From Conchiformibius kuhniae DSM 17694 (GTDB taxonomy: Bacteria > Pseudomonadota > Gammaproteobacteria > Burkholderiales > Neisseriaceae), in the NCBI RefSeq assembly GCF_000428785.1, contig NZ_AUAP01000001.1, forward strand, positions 248,001-312,000: a stretch of DNA of 64,000 nt, given 5' to 3'. The notes under the pieces were generated by a model, which had not been told where the DNA came from, made no database searches, and saw only the letters and a program-made list of their open reading frames with translations. Both the position numbers and the translations under genes were made by a program. Below, piece by piece: positions 1 to 8,445 of the stretch (position 1 is the first letter of the stretch; each line of letters opens with the position of its first letter).

Positions 1-1
1 T

Positions 2-436
2 ATTCCGCCGTCATTTCTCCAAATTATGGATTTAATGAATGAATATTTTGAATTTTACGAACAAAACAAAGACACCATGCACCCTGTAGAACTTGCTGCG
101 GAAATGCATGAAAGACTGGTAACCATACACCCGTTTATCGATAGCAACGGATGTACCGCAAGATTGGTTATGAACCTAATTTTACTTCAAAACGGTTATC
201 CGATTACCATTTTAGACGGTGAAAACGAAAAAAGATTTGCTTATTATGACAGTTTGGAGCTGGCTCGAACGGGAAACGACCCTGAAAAACGGCAATTCAA
301 GATTTTTATCGGCAACAACGTGAAAAAATGGCTGTTTACTTATCTGAACCTGCTTGCCCCAAATGGAAACCAACACGCACAAAACAAAGGCTATTACTTC
401 TTCAAAAAAATTGAACCGCTTATCCAAAAACAATAA
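2..436 (+). CDS. Fic/DOC family protein, C-terminal part (gene enters from left edge)
   Basis: The reading frame is open from the first bases of the window, so the N-terminal part lies outside. The visible part has the Fic fold signature: a proline-rich lead-in (IPPSFLQIMDLMN), then HPVELAAEMHERLVTIHPF and the Fic loop, followed by RLVMNLILLQNGYP. Fic proteins transfer AMP or another phosphate-containing group to target proteins, using the loop HPFx(D/E)GNGRxxR. Here the loop reads HPFIDSNGCTAR: the catalytic His is kept, but the first Gly is Ser and the phosphate-binding Arg is Cys. This suggests weakened or lost activity. The gene is AT-rich compared with most of the window, a possible sign of transfer. 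Family assignment is firm; activity is doubtful. Confidence 0.85.
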   Translation: MPPSFLQIMDLMNEYFEFYEQNKDTMHPVELAAEMHERLVTIHPFIDSNGCTARLVMNLILLQNGYPITILDGENEKRFAYYDSLELARTGNDPEKRQFKIFIGNNVKKWLFTYLNLLAPNGNQHAQNKGYYFFKKIEPLIQKQ

Positions 437-504
437 ATCTTGGTTTGTCTAAAAAAATCATTTTTATTCAAAAAACTTGTTAAATATATTAAGGAGATGG
501 ACGC

Positions 505-1089
505 ATGAATGCCCAACCCCAAACCATTCCGCAACGGGTAACGGAAGCGGAATACCTGCAATATTGCGAAGACCATTTGGAAGAACGGTTTGAGCTGATT
601 GACGGGGAAATCGTGGCGATGGAAGGCGCTTCCCGAAATCACGGTATCATCAAATCCAATTTGATTGTTTTGATGCACGCTCATTTGAAAAACAGCAACT
701 GCTTTGTTTTTGCCAGTGCTTGGAATGTCAGGGTGGGGCAAAATTCCTACTATCCCGATGTGGTGGTGGAGTGCGGCACGGAAAGTGAATATGTTGCTGA
801 AAAACCGTTGGTGATTGTTGAAGTGCTTGCCGATGACACCCGTGCAATTGATTTGACGGTTAAGGTAAGGGATTATCAAACCATTCCGACCCTGCAAGAA
901 TATGTGCTGATTGAGCAGGACTTTACTCATGTTGCGGTTTACCGGAAGCAGGAAAACTGGCAACGTACGGAATACATTTGCGGTGATGATGTGGTCGGCT
1001 TGGAGAGCTTGGATTTGTCGCTGGCAATGGCAGATATTTACCAACGAGTTGTTTTTCAAGCGCAAAGGCGGAGATTTTTGCAAAGGTAA
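505..1089 (+). CDS. Uma2 family protein (DUF820, PD-(D/E)XK nuclease-like)
   Basis: The 194-residue protein has the pattern of the Uma2/DUF820 family, a PD-(D/E)XK nuclease-like fold of unknown substrate common in cyanobacteria and scattered in other bacteria. Key pieces are ELIDGEIVAMEGAS near the N-terminus, the metal-site strand YYPDVVVECG at about 90-100, VIVEVLADDT at about 110-120, and LQEYVLIEQD near 145. The start has a good ribosome site (AAGGAGATG, 7 bases before ATG). It follows the Fic gene by 68 bases in the same direction, so the two may be cotranscribed, but no functional link is evident. The true role of Uma2 proteins is not settled. Confidence 0.8.
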   Translation: MNAQPQTIPQRVTEAEYLQYCEDHLEERFELIDGEIVAMEGASRNHGIIKSNLIVLMHAHLKNSNCFVFASAWNVRVGQNSYYPDVVVECGTESEYVAEKPLVIVEVLADDTRAIDLTVKVRDYQTIPTLQEYVLIEQDFTHVAVYRKQENWQRTEYICGDDVVGLESLDLSLAMADIYQRVVFQAQRRRFLQR

Positions 1090-1143
1090 TGCCAAGCGTC
1101 TGTCAAACCGGTGCTGTTCCGTTCCATTGTGTGTGGGGAGGCA

Positions 1144-1758
1144 TCACAGTTTTTTAAATTCAAAAATGCTGAAATCAGGGTTGATGCTGAGGTAGTATTG
1201 TGCGCCGTGCGCTTCCAGTTCGGCGGTGTGCCAAAAGCGTTTTTGTGTTTTCGGCAGCAGCACATGGGCGATGTGGTAGGGTTCTTGCACCACAGCGCGG
1301 GTTTGCGCGGCGTGCTGCCGCCACATTTTGGCAACGAGCGGCACGTCGGTAAAGGGAATGTGTTCCAGCAAAGTCAGGTGGCGGGACGGTTTTTTGCTGT
1401 TGAGTTCGTCTTCGTCATCGACAAATTGCCATTGTCCGTTTTCGTAGCGGAACAGCAGCAGTTTGTTGGGGCGGAGCGGGTCTTGTGCCTGTAATTCGAT
1501 GCGCGGGCGCGTGCCGTCAAAAAAGTCGATTTTTTCAAAAACGTAAACGGGTTTGCCTTGAAATTGTGCTTGTTGGGGCAGGGTGGTTTGGGCGCGGCGC
1601 AGGGTGTCGGTGTCTTCGAGCAGGTTGCGGCGCACGACGGGTTTGGCGGCGGTTTTTTTGGCGCGTTTGGGGGCTTCGGCTTCGGCGGTATCGCCGCACG
1701 CGCCGAGCCATAATGTTGCCGTTGCTGCAATCAGCATCAGTAGGTTTTTGTGGTTCAT
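1144..1758 (-). CDS. putative lipoprotein, function unknown
   Basis: About 204 residues, starting MNHKNLLMLIAATATLWLGACGD. This is a lipoprotein signal: a charged start, a hydrophobic run, and the lipobox LGAC with the modified Cys near residue 21. The protein should be anchored to a membrane on the outer face of the cytoplasmic membrane. A Lys/Ala/Glu-rich linker (EAEAPKRAKKTAAK) follows, then a soluble domain I do not recognise. I chose the ATG at 1758 because AAAAGGAATTTTG lies directly upstream and the signal sequence begins there; a longer start at 1794 would bury it. The upstream region is a repeated hairpin-rich leader carrying a Correia element. Confidence 0.7.
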   Translation of the reverse strand: MNHKNLLMLIAATATLWLGACGDTAEAEAPKRAKKTAAKPVVRRNLLEDTDTLRRAQTTLPQQAQFQGKPVYVFEKIDFFDGTRPRIELQAQDPLRPNKLLLFRYENGQWQFVDDEDELNSKKPSRHLTLLEHIPFTDVPLVAKMWRQHAAQTRAVVQEPYHIAHVLLPKTQKRFWHTAELEAHGAQYYLSINPDFSIFEFKKL

Positions 1759-1990
1759 CAAAATTCCTTTTCGCTTTGAAACCCTGCCGTTCACGGCGGT
1801 AAAATCGCTTTATAGTGGATTAAAATCGCAACGATACGGCGTTGCCGACGCCCTTACTACCCGTATACGGCGGGCGTTGTCGCCTTGTCTCGTTTTTATT
1901 TTTATCAACTATATTATTCGGGCGGGGCGTAAACCCGTCCGAATCAGGGCAAGGCATGGGGCTGTGCTTTATGTGCAGCCCTGTGGGTTG
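1759..1990 (-). repeat. hairpin-rich leader repeat, copy 1 (interrupted by a Correia element)
   Basis: Apart from the inserted element at 1811-1913, this segment matches 10716-10833 closely, including the ribosome-site region, a CCGCC..GGCGG hairpin, an ATTCGGGCGGG..CCCGTCCGAAT hairpin and a GGGCTG..CAGCCC hairpin. In both places the repeat sits directly upstream of a minus-strand gene for a small protein of unknown function. The second copy lacks the insertion and so shows the empty site. It could be a transcribed structured leader or simply a mobile repeat; the sequence alone cannot decide. Confidence 0.7.
1811..1913. mobile_element. Correia-type repeat element (CREE), about 103 bp, internally shortened
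   Basis: The termini TATAGTGGATTAAAA and (inverted) TATAGTTGATAAAAA are the Correia inverted repeats. Inside are the typical fragments ACGGCGTTGCC and TCGCCTTGTC. The full family unit is about 150 bp, so this is the short form. Comparison with the uninterrupted leader at 10716-10833 shows insertion at a two-base site (GA there, TA duplicated here), as expected for elements that target TA. Correia ends can carry promoters and IHF or RNase III sites, so this copy could alter expression of the adjacent lipoprotein gene. Confidence 0.85.
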
Positions 1991-2021
1991 AAACATCAGC
2001 ATGATTCCTTCGGGTTCACGT

Positions 2022-2630
2022 TTATGGTGTGTGGTTCAACTGTTTGCGTTCGTACACGGCTTGCGCCAGTGTGCCGGCATCAACGTATTCGATTTCGCTG
2101 CCCAAGGGCATGCCCCGTGCCAAGCGGCTGATGCGGTAGGGCTGGGCTTTGAGCAGTTCAATCAAAACATAGGCGGTGGCATCGCCTTCGGCGGTGGCGG
2201 CGGTGGCGATGATGATTTCGCTGATTGTGCTGCGGGCGAGCCTTTGCACCAGTTTCTCCAAGGCGATGCTGTTCAAGTCCATGTTTTGTATGGGGTTGAT
2301 TTGACCCATCAGCACGAAGTAATGCCCGTCGTGGCAATGCGCCCGTTCCATTGCGGCGACATCGGCAGGCATGTGGACAATCATCAGTCGCTGCGGGTCG
2401 CGCTGCGGGTCGGCGCACAGGTTGCAGCGTTCGCCTTCGCAAAAGGTATTGCAATCAAGGCAGTGATTGACTTGTTTGAGTGCGTGTTGCAGGGCGTGGG
2501 CAAGCTCTGCCGCGCCCTGACGGTTTTGTTGCAACAGGGCGTGCGCCATGCGTTGTGCGGTTTTGGGCCCGACATTGGGCAGCACGCACAGGGCTTGTAT
2601 CAGGCGGGTAAAGGCATCGGGGTGGGACAT
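2022..2630 (-). CDS. recR: recombination mediator RecR
   Basis: RecR works with RecF and RecO to load RecA on SSB-coated single strands during gap repair. The 202-residue protein has the full family architecture: helix-hairpin-helix region LCVLPNVGPKTAQRMAHALL at about 13-34, the C4 zinc finger HCLDCNTFCEGERCNLC at about 56-72, a Toprim domain with IVHMPADVAAMER, and the C-terminal RLARGMPLGSEIEYVDAGTL signature. Length is normal. It is followed 3' by a repeated leader and lies downstream of aceF on the same strand, but a strong terminator separates the two. Confidence 0.97.
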   Translation of the reverse strand: MSHPDAFTRLIQALCVLPNVGPKTAQRMAHALLQQNRQGAAELAHALQHALKQVNHCLDCNTFCEGERCNLCADPQRDPQRLMIVHMPADVAAMERAHCHDGHYFVLMGQINPIQNMDLNSIALEKLVQRLARSTISEIIIATAATAEGDATAYVLIELLKAQPYRISRLARGMPLGSEIEYVDAGTLAQAVYERKQLNHTP

Positions 2631-2635
2631 GGCGG

Positions 2636-2684
2636 TAAAAACGGCGTTTCAGGCGCGTCCGCGCAGCAGCAGACGCGCCTGAAA
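2636..2684 (-). terminator. rho-independent terminator after aceF
   Basis: A perfect 13-bp stem (TTTCAGGCGCGTC and its complement at 2647-2659/2672-2684) is followed on the minus strand by a T-rich stretch (CGTTTTTACC). It lies 21 bases past the aceF stop codon. Confidence 0.8.
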
Positions 2685-2705
2685 TGGGGGGGCAAAACGT
2701 GGCGT

Positions 2706-4340
2706 TTACAGCAATACGCGGCGGAAATCTTTCAACAAATTCGCCAGATACACCACAAAGCGCATGCCCGCCGCGCCGTCAATCACGCGGTGGTCAAACG
2801 ACAGGCTCAAGGGGCACATCAGGCGCGGTTCAAATTCCTTGCCGTTCCACACGGGTTTCATCTGCGATTTGCACACGCCCAAAATCGCCACTTCCGGCGC
2901 GTTCACAATCGGCGTGAAGCTCGTGCCGCCGATGCCGCCCAAGCTGGAAATGGTGAAGCACGCACCCTGCATTTCCTGCGGTTTGAGCTTGCCTTCGCGG
3001 GCTTTTTTGCTCAATTCGGTCAGTTCTTGGCTGATTTCTTTCAAGCCTTTTTTGTCCACGTCTTTGATGACGGGCACCACCAAGCCGTTGGGCGTGTCGG
3101 CGGCAAAACCGATGTGGAAGTATTTTTTCAGCACCAGATTGTCGCCGTCCAAAGACGAATTGAATTCGGGAAACGCCTTGAGCGCGGACACGGAAGCCTT
3201 GATGATAAACGCCAAGGGCGACACTTTCACGCCCGCTTTTTCCCATTCTTTGTTCAGGGTTTGGCGGAAACTTTCCAAATCGGTCATGTCGGCTTCGTCA
3301 TTAACGGTAACGTGCGGAATCACCACCCAGTTGCGCGACAGGTTTTGACCGGAAATTTTCTTGATGCGGCTCAATTCTTTGATTTCAATTTCGCCGAATT
3401 TGGCAAAATCCACTTTCGGCCACGGCAGCAAGTCCAAACCGCCGCCCGAAGATGCGGGCGCGGCTGCCTGAACCGCGCCGCCGTTTTGCATCACGCCTTT
3501 GACAAAACCTTTCACGTCTTCCGCCAACACGCGCCCTTTCGCGCCCGTGCCGTTCACCAAGCCCAAATCCACGCCCAATTCGCGCGCCAGTTTGCGCACG
3601 GACGGGCCGGCATGCGCTTTGGCAAACGCGGCTTCATTGACGGGGGTGTCGCCGAATGCGGCTTTCGGTGCGGCGGGCGCGGGGCTGGGCTGTTGCGGCA
3701 CTTGCGGCGCGGGCGCGGCTGCCTGAACGGGCGCGGCTTCCGCTTTCGGTGCGGGCGGCGGCGTGGTTTCGGCTGTCGGCGCGGCATCGGCGCTTTGCAC
3801 ATCGGCAATCGGGCTGCCTTCGGACACTTTGTCGCCCACTTTCAGATGCACGGCGGTTACCACACCGGCGGCAGTGGACGGCACGTCCATCGTGGCTTTG
3901 TCGGATTCCAAAGTCAGCAGCACATCGTCCAAAGCGATGGTGTCGCCCACTTTGATTTCCACCGCAATCACGTCCACTTCGCCGCCGCCGATGTCGGGAA
4001 CGGCGATTTGCTGCACGGCGGACGCGCCCTGCGGCGCGGCTGCCTGAACGGGTGCTTCGGATTTCGCCGTCTGCACAACGGGTTCGGGCACGGCAACGGC
4101 GGCTGCGGCGTTCAGGCGCACAATCGGGCTGCCTTCGGAAACCTTGTCGCCCACTTTTACCAACACTTCCGCCACCACGCCCGCCGCGTCTGCGGGAACG
4201 TCCATGGTGGCCTTATCGGTTTCCAGCGTCATCAGGGTATCGTTTTCGGCAACGCTGTCGCCGACTTTCACTTCTACGGCAATCACATCCACATTTTCGT
4301 GTCCGCCGATGTCGGGGACTTTGATTTCTACGGTACTCAT
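2706..4340 (-). CDS. aceF: pyruvate dehydrogenase E2, dihydrolipoamide acetyltransferase
   Basis: E2 moves the acetyl group from E1 onto coenzyme A and forms the core of the pyruvate dehydrogenase complex. The 544 residues contain two lipoyl domains (about 1-80 and 115-190), each with a lipoylated Lys in DKATMDVP, a peripheral-subunit-binding domain ([17 protein letters not shown], about 245-280) and a catalytic domain ending with [10 protein letters not shown]. Ala/Pro linkers separate the domains. Three linkers carry VQAAAP, and each is encoded by a DNA-uptake sequence read in frame (3462-3472, 3717-3727, 4038-4048). Start ATG has AAGGAAAGAG just upstream. It is the second gene of the aceE-aceF pair. 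Confidence 0.97.
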   Translation of the reverse strand: MSTVEIKVPDIGGHENVDVIAVEVKVGDSVAENDTLMTLETDKATMDVPADAAGVVAEVLVKVGDKVSEGSPIVRLNAAAAVAVPEPVVQTAKSEAPVQAAAPQGASAVQQIAVPDIGGGEVDVIAVEIKVGDTIALDDVLLTLESDKATMDVPSTAAGVVTAVHLKVGDKVSEGSPIADVQSADAAPTAETTPPPAPKAEAAPVQAAAPAPQVPQQPSPAPAAPKAAFGDTPVNEAAFAKAHAGPSVRKLARELGVDLGLVNGTGAKGRVLAEDVKGFVKGVMQNGGAVQAAAPASSGGGLDLLPWPKVDFAKFGEIEIKELSRIKKISGQNLSRNWVVIPHVTVNDEADMTDLESFRQTLNKEWEKAGVKVSPLAFIIKASVSALKAFPEFNSSLDGDNLVLKKYFHIGFAADTPNGLVVPVIKDVDKKGLKEISQELTELSKKAREGKLKPQEMQGACFTISSLGGIGGTSFTPIVNAPEVAILGVCKSQMKPVWNGKEFEPRLMCPLSLSFDHRVIDGAAGMRFVVYLANLLKDFRRVLL

Positions 4341-4370
4341 TCTCTTTCCTTAATTTTTAATCGGCATGGT

Positions 4371-4403
4371 TTCAGGCAGCCCGCGTTTTTCAGGCTGCCT
4401 GAA
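4371..4403. other. inverted pair of DNA-uptake sequences between aceE and aceF
   Basis: TTCAGGCAGCC at 4371-4381 and AGGCTGCCTGAA at 4392-4403 face each other and can form a hairpin with a T-rich loop side. Such DUS pairs are common transcription terminators in Neisseriaceae. Here it lies inside an apparent aceE-aceF operon, so it may attenuate rather than stop transcription. Confidence 0.75.
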
Positions 4404-4409
4404 AACCCG

Positions 4410-7097
4410 TCAGCGTTTCCAGCTCGGCGCAACGTCCGTGTCAATGCCGTATTTTTCAATGGCTTGCTGCACCACCACTTTTTCCAGCTTGCCCTCGTCC
4501 GCCAAAGCGTTCAGCGCGGCAAGGGCAACGTGGTAGCGGTCCACTTCAAAGAAACGGCGCAAATTGGCGCGGCTGTCGCTGCGGCCGAAACCGTCCGTAC
4601 CCAACACGGTGTAGCTGCCGTTTTCTTTGGGAATGTAGGCGCGGATGCGGTCGGGGAAGCTGCGGATGTAGTCGGTGGCGGCAATCACGGGGCCGGCGTG
4701 TCCCGCCAACTGCTGCGCCACAAACGGCACTTTCGGCGCACTCATCGGGTGCAGGCGGTTGTGGCGTTCCGTTTCCATCGCATCGCGGTGCAGCAGGTTG
4801 AAAGACGGGCAAGACCACACGTCCGCGTCCACGCCGAAATCGTCTTTCAGCAGCTTGGCGGCGGCGATGACTTCGTTCAAAATCGTACCCGAACCCATCA
4901 GTTGCACTTTGTTGCCGCCGTTGCCGCCCTGTTGCAGCAAATACATGCCTTTCAAAATTTCCTGCTCGATGCCCTCGCGTTGCGGCATGGCGGGGTGGGC
5001 GTAGTTTTCGTTCATCACGGTCAGATAGTAGAACACGTCTTCCTGTTCCACATACATACGGCGCAAACCGTCATGAATAATCACCGCCAATTCGTATTGG
5101 AAAGTCGGGTCGTAAGACACGCAGTTGGGAATCAAGTCTGCCTGAACGTGGCTGTGGCCGTCTTCGTGCTGCAAACCTTCGCCGTTCAGCGTGGTGCGTC
5201 CCGCCGTGCCGCCGACCAAAAAGCCGCGCGCGTGCATGTCGCCCGCCGCCCAAGCCAAATCGCCCACGCGCTGAAAACCGAACATCGAGTAATAAATATA
5301 GAACGGAATCATCGCGTAACGGCTGTTGGCGTAAGACGTGCCCGCCGCAATCCAGTCTGCCATCGCGCCCGGTTCGTTGATGCCCTCCTGCAAAATCTGA
5401 CCGTCCACCGATTCTTTGTAGAACATCAGTTGGTCTTTGTCCTGCGGCGTGTATTGCTGGCCTTTCGGATTCCAAATCCCGTATTGGCGGAACATGCCTT
5501 CCATGCCGAAGGTACGGCTTTCATCGGGAACGATGGGCACAATGCGCTTGCCGATTTGCTTGTCTTTCAGCAGCGCGGACAAAATCCGCACAAACGCCAT
5601 CGTGGTGGAAAATTCGCGCTCGCCGCTTGATTGCAGTTGCGCGTCAAAAGTGTCCAGCGCGGGAATCGGTAGGGCTTCGGTGTTGGGATTGCGCTGCGGC
5701 AGGTAGCCGCCCAAAGCGTTGCGGCGTTCGCGCAGATAGCGCATTTCCTCGCTGTCTTCGGGGAAGCGGTAGTAGGGCAAATCGCCGCTTTCAATTTGCT
5801 CGTCCGACACGGGAATGCCGAAACGGGTGCGGAATTTTTTCAGCGATTCCACGTCCATTTTTTTGGCTTGGTGCGCCACGTTCTGACCTTCGCCCGATGC
5901 GCCCATGCCGTAGCCTTTGATGGTTTTCGCCAAAATCACGGTGGGACGGCCGCCTGCGTTGTTCACGGCTTCGTGGTAGGCGGCGTAAACCTTGTGCGGG
6001 TCGTGGCCGCCACGGTTCAAGGCCCACACCTCTTCATCGGACATATTCGCCACCATCGCTTTGAGTTCGGGCGTGTTGAAGAAGTGTTCGCGCACATAGG
6101 CGCCGTCTTTGGCTTTATAGGTTTGGTAGTCTCCGTCCACCACTTCTTCCATGCGTTGTTTCAAGTGGTTGTCGGTATCGCGGGCGAGCAGCGCGTCCCA
6201 ACGGCTGCCCCAAATCACTTTCAGCACGTTCCAGCCCGCGCCACGGAAATTGCCTTCCAATTCCTGAATGATTTTGCCGTTGCCGCGCACGGGGCCGTCC
6301 AAGCGTTGCAGATTGCAGTTGATGACGAAAATCAGGTTGTCCAAGCCTTCGCGGGCGGCGAGCGAAATCGCGCCTTGGCTTTCCGGCTCGTCCATTTCGC
6401 CGTCGCCGCAGAACACCCATACTTTGCGGCCTTTGGTTTTGCTCAAGCCGCGCGAATCCAAATATTTCAGGAAACGCGCTTGGTAAATCGCCATCAAGGG
6501 GCCCAAGCCCATGGATACGGTGGGGAATTGCCAGAAATCGGGCATCAGGTGCGGGTGCGGATAGGACGACAGGCCGTCTCCGTCCGCTTCTTGGCGGAAT
6601 TTGTCCAGTTGTTCTTCGTTCAAGCGGCCTTCCACGAAAGCGCGGGCGTAGATGCCCGGTGCGGAGTGTCCCTGTACGAACACCAAATCGCCTTCTTCAT
6701 CGCCGTTTTTGGCGTGCCAGAAATGGTTGAAGCCGACATCGTAGAGCGTGGCGGCGGATTGGAACGATGCGATGTGTCCGCCCAATTCCAAGTCTTTTTT
6801 ACCGGCGCGTAACACCATTGCCGCCGCGTTCCAACGGATAATCGAGCGGATACGGTGTTCCAATTCGTGATTGCCGGGCGATTTTTGTTCTTTGCCCACC
6901 GGAATGGTGTTCAGATAAGCGGTGGTGGCGTCAAACGGCAGATGCACGCCGCGTCTGCGCGTGTATTTGACCAGATTTTCCAGCAGGAAATGGGCGCGTT
7001 CTTCGCCTTCGTGCTGCAACACGGAACTGAGCGCGTCCAACCATTCTTGGGTTTCGACAGGGTCGGTATCGCGGACGTCGTTGTAGGTTTGGGACAT
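4410..7097 (-). CDS. aceE: pyruvate dehydrogenase E1 (homodimeric type)
   Basis: E1 decarboxylates pyruvate with thiamine diphosphate and passes the acetyl group to lipoyl-E2. The 895-residue length fits the single-chain AceE family (about 887 in Neisseria). The thiamine diphosphate motif GDGEMDEPES...INCN is at about 230-270, and the transketolase-like central and C-terminal domains are complete (GTAGRTTLNGEGLQHEDGHS; VLGTDGFGRSDSR). I place the start at MSQTYNDV because GAAAGGAAAAACG precedes it; an extra 62 upstream codons are open but unlike the family. aceF follows 69 bases downstream. Confidence 0.97.
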   Translation of the reverse strand: MSQTYNDVRDTDPVETQEWLDALSSVLQHEGEERAHFLLENLVKYTRRRGVHLPFDATTAYLNTIPVGKEQKSPGNHELEHRIRSIIRWNAAAMVLRAGKKDLELGGHIASFQSAATLYDVGFNHFWHAKNGDEEGDLVFVQGHSAPGIYARAFVEGRLNEEQLDKFRQEADGDGLSSYPHPHLMPDFWQFPTVSMGLGPLMAIYQARFLKYLDSRGLSKTKGRKVWVFCGDGEMDEPESQGAISLAAREGLDNLIFVINCNLQRLDGPVRGNGKIIQELEGNFRGAGWNVLKVIWGSRWDALLARDTDNHLKQRMEEVVDGDYQTYKAKDGAYVREHFFNTPELKAMVANMSDEEVWALNRGGHDPHKVYAAYHEAVNNAGGRPTVILAKTIKGYGMGASGEGQNVAHQAKKMDVESLKKFRTRFGIPVSDEQIESGDLPYYRFPEDSEEMRYLRERRNALGGYLPQRNPNTEALPIPALDTFDAQLQSSGEREFSTTMAFVRILSALLKDKQIGKRIVPIVPDESRTFGMEGMFRQYGIWNPKGQQYTPQDKDQLMFYKESVDGQILQEGINEPGAMADWIAAGTSYANSRYAMIPFYIYYSMFGFQRVGDLAWAAGDMHARGFLVGGTAGRTTLNGEGLQHEDGHSHVQADLIPNCVSYDPTFQYELAVIIHDGLRRMYVEQEDVFYYLTVMNENYAHPAMPQREGIEQEILKGMYLLQQGGNGGNKVQLMGSGTILNEVIAAAKLLKDDFGVDADVWSCPSFNLLHRDAMETERHNRLHPMSAPKVPFVAQQLAGHAGPVIAATDYIRSFPDRIRAYIPKENGSYTVLGTDGFGRSDSRANLRRFFEVDRYHVALAALNALADEGKLEKVVVQQAIEKYGIDTDVAPSWKR

Positions 7098-7218
7098 CGT
7101 TTTTCCTTTCTTGACTGCTTGACAATGTTTCAACTCGGTTTCAACGCACAGGGGCGCATGCCCCGATTCAAACCGAACCAAAGAATTTTGACGAATCTGC
7201 ACAGGGCAGAAATACCGC

Positions 7219-7248
7219 ATTGTACACGCAATGCGCCCCGTAAAACAA
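7219..7248 (-). promoter_or_regulatory. possible sigma-70 promoter for aceE
   Basis: On the minus strand TTGTTT and TGTACAAT are separated by 18 bases, about 120 bases before the aceE start. The match is moderate and unproven. Nothing else recognisable lies between 7098 and 7340. Confidence 0.35.
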
Positions 7249-7340
7249 AAAGTCGCGCCAAGCCTGTGCCGCGCACGCATCATGCGCGGGCAGACGGGCA
7301 GGACGGCGCGGGTGGTTTGCGGCGAAATGACGGCGCGACT

Positions 7341-7440
7341 CGGGGTGTGTCATCAATAAATCGAAAAATCGAAAAACCTCTGCACCGTCATGCCTGCCCG
7401 CGCGGGCATGACGGCATTTTTGTATGATGCTGATTGTCAT
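7341..7440 (-). repeat. TAGGGCGTGTCA-type repeat element, shortened copy (A)
   Basis: Begins GGGGTGTGTCATCAAT, contains CACCGTCATGCC.GCGCGGGCATGACGG (a dRS3-like inverted repeat) and ends TGATGCTGATTGTCATTA. It abuts a full copy at 7441, head to tail in opposite orientation. See the full copy for the consensus. Confidence 0.65.
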
Positions 7441-7640
7441 TAGGGCGTGTCATCATTTAAATTCTTTCATTGAAAATCAACGAAATATAAACACTGCCGT
7501 CATTCCCGCGAATGCGGGAATCCACTGCCCGATGCTTGGTAAGTGATGTTTTATCAAGGCTTGTCGTGCTTTGACTTGGATTCCCACCCGCGCGGGCATG
7601 ACGGCGCGGCGTTTTTTCAGTCAATTGATGACACGCCCTA
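7441..7640 (+). repeat. TAGGGCGTGTCA-type repeat element, full copy (B, 200 bp)
   Basis: Terminal inverted repeats TAGGGCGTGTCATCA enclose an asymmetric body: an AT-rich arm (ATTGAAAATCAACGAAATATAAA), ATTCCCGCGAATGCGGGAATCCA, a middle section (GCCCGATGCTTGGTAAG..TTTATCAAGGCTTG), a second inverted repeat (GGATTCCCACCCGCGCGGGCATGACGG) and an arm TTTTTTCAGTCAATTGATGACACGCCCTA (split here for length: TCAATTGATGACACGCCCTA closes it). No coding capacity is evident, so it behaves like a miniature element. Its right end supplies the stop codon of the MarC-like gene. Confidence 0.8.
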
Positions 7641-8297
7641 CACCAGCTTGGGAAACAGGTCGCGCAGCCCCGCCACGATGATTTCCACCGACACCGCCGC
7701 CAGCAGCATGCCCATCACGCGGTTGAGTACCGTCAGCCCCGTTTCGCCGAGCAGATTGCTCACCTTCGCCGCCGCAAACAGCACCACATAGCACAGCAGC
7801 GCAATCACCCCGCCGGCAATCACAATGGCGGCAACGTCCCAATAGCTTTTCGCCGAAGCGGTGTAGATGACGACTGTGGAAATCCCGCCGGGCCCAATCA
7901 TCATCGGAATCGCCAAAGGCACGACCGAAATCGCGCCGATATTGGGCGAAGCGTGCGGCTTGATGGTGATTTCGCTGGCGTCGTCCGTGCCGATTTCGGG
8001 CTTGGCGGGGTTGTTGCCGCTGCTCATCATCGAAATGGCGATTAAAAACACCAAAATCCCGCCGCCCACGCGGAACGCGCCCGTGCTGATGCCCAAAGCG
8101 CCCAGCAGCCAATTGCCCGTCAGCGCGAACACGGCGATGGTAACAAACACGCTGAACGAAGCGGCTTGGGCGACTTTGTTGCGTTCGCGTTTGCTGTAGT
8201 GGTGGGTCAAGTCCAAAAAAATCGGCAGCGCGCTGAACGGATTGACCAGCACCACCAACGCCAAAATGATTTTGGCGATTTCCAACTGCAAGCCCAT
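7638..8297 (-). CDS. MarC/YchE (UPF0056) family membrane protein
   Basis: The 219-residue protein has six hydrophobic segments and the family signature VVLVNPFSALPIFLDLTHH at about 15-33 and PLAIPMMIGPGGISTVV at about 120-137. MarC-family proteins are inner-membrane proteins of poorly defined role; some were proposed to export or transport small amino acids (NAAT group). ATG at 8297 follows AAAAGGATTTTCGTC. The stop codon TAG (7638-7640) is also the terminal TAG of the adjacent repeat element, so the natural C-terminus may have been set by the insertion. Family call firm; substrate unknown. Confidence 0.88.
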   Translation of the reverse strand: MGLQLEIAKIILALVVLVNPFSALPIFLDLTHHYSKRERNKVAQAASFSVFVTIAVFALTGNWLLGALGISTGAFRVGGGILVFLIAISMMSSGNNPAKPEIGTDDASEITIKPHASPNIGAISVVPLAIPMMIGPGGISTVVIYTASAKSYWDVAAIVIAGGVIALLCYVVLFAAAKVSNLLGETGLTVLNRVMGMLLAAVSVEIIVAGLRDLFPKLV

Positions 8298-8402
8298 GAC
8301 GAAAATCCTTTTATGCGAATGTGTCGGGAAAAAACGGTGTGCATCTTACCGAATTTCGCGGCGGCTGAAAACGCGTTTGCGCGGGAAAACGGACAACTGC
8401 GG

Positions 8403-8408
8403 TATAAT
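8403..8408 (+). promoter_or_regulatory. -10 box of a promoter for the 2OG-Fe oxygenase gene
   Basis: A perfect TATAAT lies 37 bases before the start. No good -35 box at normal spacing is visible (TTGCGC would need 20 bases). Confidence 0.45.
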
Positions 8409-8445
8409 CGTTTTTTTCGCAGCTTCGACCACGGAGACACACATC

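Noticed and set aside
2001..5630. A 1209-codon open frame on the plus strand
   Set aside because: It is antisense to recR, aceF and aceE, which are unmistakable; its protein is His/Gly/Phe/Arg-rich with no motif, as expected for a GC-rich shadow frame.
7341..7640. Possible CRISPR array from the regularly recurring inverted repeats
   Set aside because: The repeats are dRS3-like palindromes inside a mobile element, spacing is irregular, the 'spacers' are conserved between copies, and no cas genes are present.
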